A stretch of 64,000 bases of DNA from Bufo bufo (Eukaryota; Chordata; Amphibia; Anura; Bufonidae), in assembly GCF_905171765.1 (NCBI RefSeq), contig NC_053390.1:141626968-141690967 (forward strand), in the 5' to 3' direction. Under the pieces are notes generated by a model. The model made no database searches. It worked only from the letters and a program-made list of their open reading frames with translations, and was not told the DNA's origin. A program made the position numbers and the translations under genes. Positions 43,800 to 52,760 of the stretch are shown piece after piece. Numbering within the stretch: position 1 is the first letter of the stretch; each line of letters begins with the position of its first letter.

Positions 43800-44267
43800 A
43801 ATAGCATTCGGGGCACTGGACAAAACATCCAGGTCTCAAGCCCTGAATGTTTTGACCTAACGACGCCCCTGATTGTACTTGCGGTGGTGTCGGGTGGGAG
43901 CCAGAGCGAGGCCCCCACCAGCGTGAGGCCTTTGGCGGCGGCCTAAGTGGCCTAATGGAAGAGCCGCCTCTGGGAGATGGCGCTCCATGCAAGTGCTGCT
44001 TCTTCAATACACTGCCCATAGTCTTGGAAGTGCAGTGCAATGACAAGCACTCGCTCCACTAACTTGAATGGAGTAAGTACTTGTAATTACAACAGGGGAG
44101 ACGACGGGCAGTGTAATGAAGAGGAAGCAGCGCTCGCATGGAGCACCACCTCCTCTTCAAAGAGCTGATCGGCAGGGGTACCGGGTGTCAGACCCCCGCT
44201 GATCAGATATTGATGACCTATCCTGAGGGTAGGTCATCAGTATAAAACCCCTGCACAGCCCCTTTAA

Positions 44268-45224
44268 CCTCCATGTAATGAACACTTTCAACTGGACAGG
44301 ATCTTTACTTGATTTACAGTGGAAAGTGACTGTTTTATTTCCTGCTTCCAGATTCCATTTACTTTATATAACATATTATCTATGTACTGTAGATACAGAT
44401 AATCTACTGCCTCTAAATAACATTGATGGGTTCCCCTTTCTCCTTTATTAAGATAGATGCCAGGTTGAACTGTGTTCTGGATACATCAGGAGATGCCACT
44501 TCAACAAAAACTGGTTAAATAAAAAATAACTTGATGTCACCAGCAAGAAATCTGTCAAGTGCCTGTGTCACATTCCATCAACTTTATACACAGGACAAAG
44601 GAGGAGGGCGCAGATGTCACTCCGTTTGATGGCCCTGATAAAAGTTATTAATCCAAACACTCTCGGTAATCTGATTTTACATTATAATTCTCATAAAAGG
44701 CAAGAGCTACTGTGTAACTCAAAAGAAATGTGGCATTTATAATGCATCCTTTGATAGTCTGGTAATTGCACGCATCTACGCATGACATAAATCTGTTCAG
44801 TAATATCCCGGCTGCACGCTGTCTTTCTAGTGATCAGGCTTTCTTCGTGCCATATAATTAGAATAGCTTTCCTGAATACAGTTCCCATTTACAGAAATAG
44901 ATGGAAGATGCTCCTGAAAAACAGATATACCGTATTTCTGTGCATTTTTATAAAAATGTGCATTTTCTGAATTTTGAGCATAGGTGGTAGGAGTAAAGTA
45001 AATTTTAAAGTGGATGTGTTCTAAATGACTTTCTAACATGTATAAACATAATGGGTTGTACAGTCATACATTGGGACTAGCCTCTTTTCATTTTCAGGGC
45101 TATCCTTAGGTGGTGAGGACCATTCCATTCTGTTTACCGACCATCTGGTAAAACGCCAGAAGTCTTATTTGTTTGCACAGTATATGAAGATTTTCTGTTG
45201 CCCTGCTAATATATCTAGCAGCAT
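44268..45224. other. About 1 kb without recognised gene or repeat
   Basis: A+T-rich sequence. No coding frame with homology, no terminal repeats found. Possibly ordinary host DNA. Confidence 0.5.
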
Positions 45225-45227
45225 TAA

Positions 45228-45565
45228 TGGTGAGTTTACACGTCCCGATAGTCAGGCATTCCTGCAAACCCTAGTTCCCCACAATCTGCCCATCTAAATG
45301 TGCAGCCAATCACCTGATGAATGAGCGAAACACTCAAATCATTTCTGGGCAGCAGATCATGCGGTCTAAACAGCAGTCTGCTGCCCAGAAACAATACATG
45401 TATGGGGACGAGCGATCACAATAGCCACCCCTCGTCCTCATACTGTGGAGGTGATCGCTGAATGTAAATGCAGAGCTTCACCTCCACTGAATGAGCAGCC
45501 AGTTGTCGGGAAGGACCTCTTCCTTACCAATAACTGGCTGCTCCTCGGCACGTGTAAATCTACCA
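45228..45565. mobile_element. TAA-flanked MITE (PIF/Harbinger-like), 338 bp
   Basis: Ends TGGTGAGTTTACACGT and (minus) TGGTAGATTTACACGT with TAA at 45225-45227 and 45566-45568. Internal hairpin CTGGGCAGCAGA...TCTGCTGCCCAG near 45345-45390. No coding capacity. Confidence 0.85.
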
Positions 45566-45568
45566 TAA

Positions 45569-46197
45569 AGGGAATTTCATCAGAAAATTGCCCATTATTT
45601 TAAAATTTGGTCTTAAACATTTTTAAAAATCTTTTGGTGATTTTTTACACATTGTAAACAATAAATTTTTTTCATTTTTGTTTTTTACTGCCTGCTGTCC
45701 AAAAGACATTACTTTTTTATTTTTCCATTCACATTTTTTAAGGGTAGAGCTGTACTCTCTAATTGAAACGAAATCACATTGTAATGTAAGTGGTTGGTAA
45801 GGCCACCTTTGGGATGGCTGTAGTTTGACCAAGATGGAAAACATTGGTCTAAAAATATTCATACTTTCTCTTCAATAAAAGCTTGTACCATTGTTTAGTT
45901 TAATTTCCTTGGAAATGTCCTAATTTCTCAAAACCTAATCTTTACACCTCCCTTATCTTTCATATGTATTCACAATCTGATGCTATAGAGCCCCTTTACA
46001 CAGGCAGACACACCAGGCAATTATTGAGGACAGACTAAGCCAGTGATTGGCTGCAGCACAAGTGACCCTTAATAGAAGTTTACACTCTTTGGACTGGAAG
46101 CAATCAAACCCTCCATGCTGGAATTGAGTGGCAGTAAGCAGATAACCCCTTTCTCTGCTAGGAACAGCGCTGTCCAGAGACAAGATAAAATTGCGGT
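45569..46197. other. About 0.6 kb without recognised gene
   Basis: A+T-rich. GCCCCTTTACACAGGCAGAC near 45991 resembles a MITE end of the CTTTCACAC type, but no partner end was found. Confidence 0.45.
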
Positions 46198-47025
46198 TGT
46201 GGCGGAACCCGCCTCGCAACTGGGCATTGGAGAGGCCTGGCTACCCGCCTCCTACCTGCTGACTATGGCCCCTGGTAAATTTGTACGTTTGAATGCAATA
46301 TTTGGGCATAGTTATATAAGTTCATGTATTTTTCTGTCTTTGGAATTTTGTTGTATGTTATGTGAGGGTACCCAGATAGCTAATTTTATTGTATTCGTGT
46401 ATTCTGAGTGCCATTCACCTAATGATATGCACTCAGACTTGAGCTATCTGGGGATATGTTAAATGTCTGTGTTTACTGTAAGGGTTGTGACATTGTATGT
46501 TTAAATGGTGATTTCTGTCCTGTTGTCCCCACATGTGTATTGGCGATTTCCCTTTGTCCTGAGAGATAATTGAATTGCTCCTCAGGTGTCTCCAGGGCAG
46601 AGAGGAGGAAACCATGATGCATTGTGGGGATGTGTTGTGTCTGTGTATTCTGAGTGCTACGTATCTGTCCTGTGTCACAGTCTTCCTTCTGGTCCCCTAG
46701 GGGCGTGTCCACCAGTTGGGGTCCTGCATAAATACGGGCGGGTAGCCCTCAATAAAGAGTTCCTGTTTTAACCCTCAAAGTGAAGTGTCGTCTCATTCTT
46801 GGGGGAGGATTTATGGTATGCTGTTCCAGTTTGACTGCTAGGAGTGTAAACCTATTCGTATGGTTTCCTATTCAACTGTCTACAGCATTCATATGCTTGA
46901 GAGGATTTATATGCTTCTTCGGTTCGGTGATTGTGGTGTCTGCCAGAGTGCTTGGAAACCTCAGGAAACGCTAGGAGCAACCATCAACGAAGGTACTCAG
47001 TCGGGGTGCCAGGTGATTCGTTACA
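46198..47025 (+). repeat. Solo LTR of a retrovirus-like element (828 bp)
   Basis: TG...CA boundaries (TGTGGCGG to CGTTACA) with near-identical 5-bp flanks GCGGT (46193-46197) and GTGGT (47026-47030). A CATAAATAC box lies near 46727 and AATAAA at 46751, the usual promoter and polyadenylation layout of an LTR. No gag, pol or env adjoins it, so it looks like the product of LTR-LTR recombination. Which retroelement family is unknown; an endogenous retrovirus is plausible. Confidence 0.68.
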
Positions 47026-47111
47026 GTGGTCAAAGTTGGACACTCCCTTTAAGCTTTTAAATTTCCAAGTGTGACATCTAAGATTATCTTTACATACTTT
47101 TGTGTACATGG

Positions 47112-47288
47112 TGTGACACAGTGAAGGGTATTGTCTGGGCAAACAGGTATTTTCCTCCTAGTGTGTGCTGCTGGACTGATTGGCGGCCAGGTGGGGTCAA
47201 ACACCGGACTGGATCTAATGTGCCGGTCCAGGGTTTTGGCAACACCTAGCTGCCTTTAAAAGACAGCTGGGATCAGCAGAGGGGATCT
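47112..47288 (+). repeat. 5' LTR fragment of the Gmr1-type element
   Basis: Matches 48717-48892 (GGACTGATTGGCGGCCAGGT, GGCAACACCTAGCTGCC, CAGCAGAGGGGATCT). It stops where TGTCACGGTGGG begins; 47289-47568 has no partner in the 3' LTR and may be internal leader or part of another LTR element. Confidence 0.8.
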
Positions 47289-47573
47289 GTCACGGTGGGT
47301 AAGATAAGGGAAGGAAACAGAACAAGGCAAAGCAAACAAAAACAACTGGCTAGGCCCCAAATGCTAGGGAACAAAAGGGGTCACCTCCTAGCAATCCTTA
47401 AAACACTTTCCCTAAGCTGCTATGCCCATGTGCATATCTGGATGGTAGACACTGAACAAAACCCTCAGCTGTAGGGAAGAGGAAAAGAGACACCCAGCTC
47501 CTTCTGCAACCGAAGGAACTAGCGTCACCCTAGATGCCTAGTCAAAACAGACACAGAAGGAAAAAGGGATCCC

Positions 47574-47948
47574 ATGGACGTAAACTTTGGGTATCGACAG
47601 TCATGGTATGCCAGAAGGGTCGGTGTGTCAGACACTCCAGAAACTCTGAATAACAAACCTTTGTGTCAGATGGAGGTGGGAGTCACTCCCGTGGTGGCTC
47701 TGCTGGACTCAGGGAGTCAAGTGATCCTTGTGAGGGCTTCCCTGGTGCAACCCACCGAGTTTATGGGCCGGAAAGTTGGGGTGCTCAGTGTACATGGAGA
47801 TTTAAAAGAGTACCCTAAAGCTCGAGTGTGCCTAAGCATATGTGCCGGCAGGCAGATCCATGAGGTGGCCGTAACCACAAGCATGCACTATGATTTGATA
47901 TTAGGAAGAGACTTTCCGTTGTTCCCAGCCCCCAGTTGTACATACTGA
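47574..47948 (+). pseudogene. Gmr1-type element aspartic protease
   Basis: About 124 codons with VVALLDSGSQVILVRAS (catalytic DSG) and, 80 residues on, MHYDLILGRDFPLF (the ILGRD block of retropepsins). Open at this length but isolated from the rest of pol by stops. It would cleave the element polyprotein. Confidence 0.85.
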
Positions 47949-48059
47949 TCCCCGTGAGATAGGGAAAGCTCCAGTAGCGAGGCCTGGCCCAGTTGAGGTG
48001 TTAGAACACAGGAAACCCAAGGCGGAGGGGCCCTCGGTAGGTCCGGTGGATTAAGGGGA

Positions 48060-48716
48060 GACAACCCCACGGAAAAGGATCGGTAGGAAGCATAGGAAGA
48101 TAGCTCAGCAAGCCCAGAGTCGGACCTATAATCGAGCATCTGGGGTCTGTAACTTTAGCCTGGGAGATCTGGTTTTGGTTTGTGGGACGCCTGTGGACAG
48201 TAAATTTTGCACTAGGTGGAAGCGGCCCTACGAGGTACTCGAGAAAATTGGAGATGCAAACTCCAAGGTACACCAGTCAGGGCGGCGAAAGCCATAACAG
48301 GCTTACCATGTTAATTTACTCAAACATTGAAAAGATAGGGAAACCTGTAATGAAGACAGACCGCGGCTGGGTTTTCTAGGGGAGGAGGCTCCGGACCCTC
48401 AGTCTGATGCAAGGGAAGCGGTTGCCACAGTAAAAATTGCTGACAGCCTCTCCTCTAAACAGGCTCAGGAGGCCAGGGAGTTCATTAGTCGGAACACGGA
48501 TGTGATCTCAGACCTCCTTGGACGCACTTCCACAATTCGCCATGACATTGTCACTGAGCCTCATGCAAAAGTCCGCCTAAAACCATACCGGGTACCCGAG
48601 GCTCGGCGACAAGCCACAGTAGAAGGTTGGTTGCAGGGAAATGTGGATGCCCTGTCCCGGGTGCACTGTTTGGCATATGTTCACCCCCTCAGGGTTGAAC
48701 AAAGGGGGGGGGGGGA
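48060..48716 (+). pseudogene. Gmr1-type pol remnant: integrase C-terminus, RT start, RNase H end
   Basis: In order: an integrase C-terminal domain (FSLGDLVLV, KRPYEVLEKIGD, YHVNLL, with shifts), a linker with KIADSLSSKQAQEAREFISR, the reverse transcriptase start (RHDIVTEPHAKVRLKPYRVP, then EARRQA), then directly GNVDALSRVHC, the end of RNase H. The abrupt join at about 48620-48640 marks a deletion. The purine tract AAAGGGGGGGGGGGG follows. The order is the point of interest. Confidence 0.78.
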
Positions 48717-49056
48717 TTGGACACAGTGAAGGGTATTGTCTGGGGAAACAGGTATTTTCCTCCCAGTGTGTGCTGCTGGACTGATTGGCGGCCAGGTGGG
48801 GTCAAACACCGGACTGGATCTCAGGTGCTCCCCGGATTTTGGCAACACCTAGCTGCCTTTAAAAGACAACTGGAATCAGCAGAGGGGATCTCTGTGTTAG
48901 GATCTGAGGCTTGTGCTAAGTTGGAGGGGAAACAGGCCTCCTAAAGCCTGCCTATGGACACCCAGGAGATAAGGTGACTTTCTTGCTTTATGAACTTTTC
49001 GTGTGTGTGAACAAACAGCAAGACTGCAAAGTGACTTGCATTTTGTGCTATACCTT
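48717..49056 (+). repeat. 3' LTR of the Gmr1-type element, interrupted by hAT-D
   Basis: Starts TTGGACACAGTGAAGGG directly after the purine tract. The hAT-D target duplication TATACCTT is inside it; after hAT-D only a few bases follow before the next hAT begins, so the LTR end is not located. Confidence 0.75.
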
Positions 49057-49330
49057 CAGGGCCGTCTTTGCCGCAGGGGCAGCTGCCCCGGGCCCAGCAG
49101 CTCCGTTCCCGACTCCCACATTCACTTGTTGTCTATGTGAGCGAGCGGTGTGGGGCTCGCTGCTCGCATTAGAAGTGAAGGACTTGTCTGTCAATTACAA
49201 TAGCTTACTGCCGAGTCTGCCGGCCAGTGCCATGCTAGCTCCTCCTCCCAACCCTGCCCTTGCGTCCCTACCGTATGTACGCTCAGGCATAGTCATTTGT
49301 ATTGCCGTCCTCAGGAGAGGGAGAGATGTG

Positions 49331-49400
49331 TCTGGGATTCAAACCCACAACCTTCAGTATCAGAGGCAAAGCACCTAACCACACAGCCATAAGAGCTGCA
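49331..49400 (-). other. tRNA-like segment (minus), outer arm of hAT-D palindrome
   Basis: On minus: TATGGCTGTGTGGTTAGGTGC resembles a tRNA A box and GTGGGTTTGAATCCCAG a B box, about 35 bp apart. I could not fold a convincing full cloverleaf. It is more likely a tRNA pseudogene or tRNA-derived SINE head than a functional tRNA. Confidence 0.55.
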
Positions 49401-50340
49401 TTACTACTGACTGAAAAAATATGAAACTTCTACTGTTATAGCTGGCTAAGTGTACATCTATACACATGACAGCTGCACTAACACATCCAGCCCTGCTATA
49501 TCTCTATATGACAGCTGTCCCAGCAAACCCAGCTCTGATACATCTATACACATGACAGCTGCCCAAACACACCCAGCTCTGCTACATATATACTCATGAC
49601 AGCTGCCCAAACACACCCAGCTCTGCTACATCTAATACACATGACAGCTGCACCAGCACACTCAGCTCTACTATATCTCTATATATGACAGCTGCCCCAG
49701 CAAACCCAGCCCTGCTACATCTATACACATGACAGCTGCCCAAACACACCCAGCTCTGCTACATCTATACACATGACAGCTGCCCCAGCACACTCAGCTC
49801 TGCTATATCTCTATATATGACAGCTGCCCCAGCAAACCCAGCTCTGCTACATCTATACACATGACAGCTGCCCAAACACACCCAGCTCTGCTACATCTAT
49901 ACACATGACAGCTGCCCCAGCACACTCAGCTCTGCTATATCTCTATATCTATCTACTGTATAGCAATACTTAGAGATATATAGATGTAGCAGAGCTGGGT
50001 GTGCTGGGGCAGCTGTCATATATAGAGATATAGTAGTGCTGAGTGTGCTGGTGCAGCTGTCATGTGTATTAGATGTAGCAAAGCTGGGTGTGCTGGGGCA
50101 GCTGTCATATATAGAGATATAGTAGAGCTGAGTGTGCTGGTGCAGCTTTCATGTGTATTTGATGTAGCAGAGCTGGGTGTTCTGGGGCAGCTATCATATA
50201 TAGAGATATAGCAGAGCTGAGTGTGCTGGGACAGCTGTCATATAGAGATATAGCAGTGCTGGGTGTATTAGGGCAGCTGTCATGTGTATAGATGTACACT
50301 TATAACAGTAGAAATCTCATATTTTTTCAGTAGCAAGGCT
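49400..50340. repeat. Mirrored minisatellite forming a palindrome of about 0.9 kb
   Basis: The left half repeats CATGACAGCTGC with C(A/C)CACCCAGCTCTGCTAC and ATCTATACA (about 50 and 100 bp periods); the right half from about 49970 is the reverse complement (GTAGCAGAGCTGGGTGTGCT, GGCAGCTGTCAT). The centre is near 49955 (ATCTACTGTATAGCAATAC). Outer arms mirror TTCTACTGTTATA and TGACTGAAAAAATATGA-like text. Confidence 0.93.
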
Positions 50341-50407
50341 GCTCTTATGGCTGTGTGGATAAGTGCTTTTCCTCTGATACAGATGGTCGTGGGTTCGAAT
50401 CCCAGCA
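50341..50407 (+). other. tRNA-like segment (plus), outer arm of hAT-D palindrome
   Basis: TATGGCTGTGTGGATAAGTG as A box-like sequence and GTGGGTTCGAATCCCAG, a perfect B box (GGTTCGAATCC). It mirrors 49331-49400. Poorly pairing anticodon region; not called as a tRNA gene. Confidence 0.6.
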
Positions 50408-50539
50408 GAAACTTTTCTGAAATACAGGCTAAATTAGAATACACAAGCACTGACTCCATATATGGACATACAGGGCGGGACACAGGAAGAGGCTGCATCG
50501 CATCGCAGACATGGAGGTAAGTATACGTTTTTTTTTTTT

Positions 50540-51310
50540 AAATACCCGACTGTTACTGCCATGGGGGGAGCGGGAGGCACTTGATACTGGCACATGGGGG
50601 GAGGGGGGTTGGCACCTGATACTGGCACATGGGAGGGGGGTTGGCACTATGATACTGGCACATGGGGAGGCACTTGATACTGGCACGTGTGGGGGGGAGA
50701 GGGTTGGCACCTGACACTGGCACATGGGGGGGGATTTGGCACTATGATACTGCCACTTGGGGGGAAGGAGAGAGGCACTTGATACTGGCACTTTTGGGGG
50801 GGGAGATGGCACTAGGATACTGGGACATGGGGGGGAGAGGAGAGAGGCACTTGATACTGGCACTTTTTTGGGGGGGGGGGGGGGGAGATTGCACTATGAT
50901 ACTGGGACATGGGGGGGAGGAGAGAGGCTCTTGATACTGGCACTTTTTTTTGGGGGGGGGGGAGATGGCACTATGATACTGGGACATGGGGGGGAGAGAG
51001 GCACTTGATACTGGCACTTTTTTTTGGGGGGGGGAGATTGCACTATGATACTGGGACATGGGGGGGAGGAGAGAGGCTCTTGATACTGGCACTTTTTTTT
51101 TGGGGGGGGGGGGGGAGATGGCACTATGATACAGGGACATGGGGGAGGAGAGAGGCACTTGATTGATACTGGCACTTTTTTGGGGGGGGGGGGAGGAGAG
51201 AGGCTCTTGATACTGGCACCTTTTTTTGGGGGGGGGGGGGAGATGGCACTATGATACTAGGACATGGGGGGAAGAGAGAGGCACTTGATACTGGCACATG
51301 GGGGGGCAAC
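50540..51310. repeat. G-rich minisatellite in hAT-D
   Basis: Repeats of GGCACTTGATACTGGCAC and GGCACTATGATACTGGGACA alternate with G-runs of 6-16 and T-runs, giving a compound unit of about 70-85 bp. The plus strand has many adjacent G-runs, which could form G-quadruplexes. Long frames on both strands are unit artefacts. A decaying tail of related GGGGCACTATGGGG words continues to about 51650. Confidence 0.94.
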
Positions 51311-52290
51311 TATGGGGACACTTACTGGCACATTATTGGGGGGCATTATGGGGGACACTAGGCCGGCAGCCTATCAGAGGCCGGACACTGAGGGCATCTA
51401 CTGGGGCACTATATATGGGGCATTTTATACTGGTACATTATGGGGGGCACTAGCAGGAAGGGGGGAGAGGAGCACTATGGGGGAATTTACTGGGGGCACT
51501 ATATAGGGGTATTTTATACTGGGTCATTATGGGGGCACTATGGGGACATTAGCTCAACTGGGGGTATTACAAGGGGGTATTTTCTGCACTGTCACATTAA
51601 AAGGAGAATTATTTCTACTGGGGGGGCATTATGGTGGGCTTTATTACTCCCCCATGGTATGACCCCCTAGTAGCAGCACCAGCCTCTCTCTGCTCTGCTA
51701 TCCCTCTGCCTCTTCCCCAAATCCTTATTATGAAATCTTTCTCATTAGGATAAAACACAACATCAGCTCCGCCAAGCCCCCCAGCCAAGAGTTGAAATGG
51801 GGTCCGAGATCCCCAAGGGCCAAGCCAAGTAACTGTAAGTTTTCATGTGAAATATGTTTATGTTATACACATATAGCATACACTGTGCCCCACAATATAC
51901 AGTATACTGCTACACTGTGTAGTCTGTTCTATAAGCACTATTGTTTTGTGGCGGCGGACAGAAAATAATTGTTGACACCATTTTCTACCGCACCGGGTGA
52001 CACCAGCCTCAGCCCTCAAGTTCCTCAACTTGCAAAGGCGGCCGCGTCACAGAGGAGACACCCAGTCCATCACCACCACCATCACTAGTCTAGACACTCA
52101 GTCGGTTCGGTTACTCACCTGAGTCACGGTCACCTCTAGACTATCTGTAAGTAAGTCGCTTGTCAATGGTGTGCACTGCAGGCTCGCTTTTCTAAAGGAA
52201 GTGGAACTGTCTGAATGGCTGTACAGTACAGTCAGAGTGGCATGTGAGTCTGTGACACATGATGTGGCAATAATCATGTGTCTGCAGCCT

Positions 52291-52454
52291 GGACCAGTAT
52301 CTGTACACGTATGTATGGCATAATTAATGGAATGACACATGACATGACATGAGTGACACAGGTCTTTACCAGGCAGCCTGGTAACTCATGTCATGTCATG
52401 TGTGATGTGTCATTCCATTAATTATGCCATACATACGTGTACAGATACTGGTCC
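52291..52454. repeat. Palindrome, about 65-bp arms
   Basis: GGACCAGTATCTGTACACGT and onward through GGCATAATTAATGGAATGAC are exactly mirrored at the right end, with a small extra TGATG in one arm. The loop is near 52345-52385. Confidence 0.92.
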
Positions 52455-52718
52455 TGTACTCCTGTGAGGCTGCGGACCCACTCCTGAGACTGCATGTGCT
52501 TACAGTCCCTAAATAAATAATACTGCATTGATTAGCAACCGTATGACAGGCGTTTATCACCGATCCTCAGGACGACCGTCGCTTGGAAGAGCTTAAAGTG
52601 TAACTGCCATTTAATATTTTTTTTTGCTAAAGTGTAGGGCAAGTGATAAGTAACATTTTTAGAATATAGTTTATTTAGCCAAAACGTTTAATTTTAGTAG
52701 AAAACTGTGGCTGAAATG

Positions 52719-52760
52719 GCCCTTAGCAGCGCTCTCTAAAAAAGAGCGTTGCTAAGGGCC
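52719..52760. repeat. Short hairpin near the right end of hAT-D
   Basis: GGCCCTTAGCAGCGCTCT pairs with AGAGCGTTGCTAAGGGCC with one mismatch. Confidence 0.85.

Larger units (their letters stand above)
40935..43972. mobile_element. hAT-C: non-autonomous hAT element, 3.0 kb
   Basis: Ends CAGAGGCGGCTCT (13-bp perfect inverted repeats) flanked by the exact 8-bp duplication GGAGATGG (40927-40934 and 43973-43980). No transposase. Interior: mirrored GAGTGTTGACCACC/GGTGGTGTGGTCAACACTC (about 41070-41200), a degenerate tandem with CAGTGATGTCACAG words (41295-41590), a TTA-flanked MITE, a C-rich minisatellite and a G+C-rich palindrome. Confidence 0.96.
40819..44263. mobile_element. TTAA-flanked foldback element, split by hAT-C
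   Basis: TTAA at 40815-40818 and 44264-44267. Left AGGGGTTGTGCAGCC and right (minus) AGGGGCTGTGCAGGG, with mirrored GGATAGGTCATCAATATCTG and GGGGGTC(C/T)(A/G)ACACCCGG. After removal of hAT-C (40935-43972) it is a simple hairpin of about 400 bp. Superfamily inferred from TTAA only. Confidence 0.82.
47112..49056 (+). mobile_element. Decayed Gmr1-type LTR retrotransposon, cut by hAT-D
   Basis: A 5' LTR piece and a 3' LTR (from 48717) share ACACAGTGAAGGGTATTGTC and 170 bp more. The domain order between them is protease, integrase C-terminus, reverse transcriptase start, RNase H end, purine tract, LTR. Integrase before reverse transcriptase matches the unusual Gmr1 arrangement, not standard Ty3/gypsy. 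Large internal deletions remove the integrase core and nearly all of reverse transcriptase/RNase H. hAT-D is inserted in the 3' LTR, so the element's right end lies beyond 52983 or is lost. Confidence 0.78.

Noticed and set aside
50341..50407. Functional tRNA gene
   Set aside because: A- and B-box words are present but I could not obtain a sound anticodon arm or acceptor stem, and a mirrored copy exists in the same palindrome.
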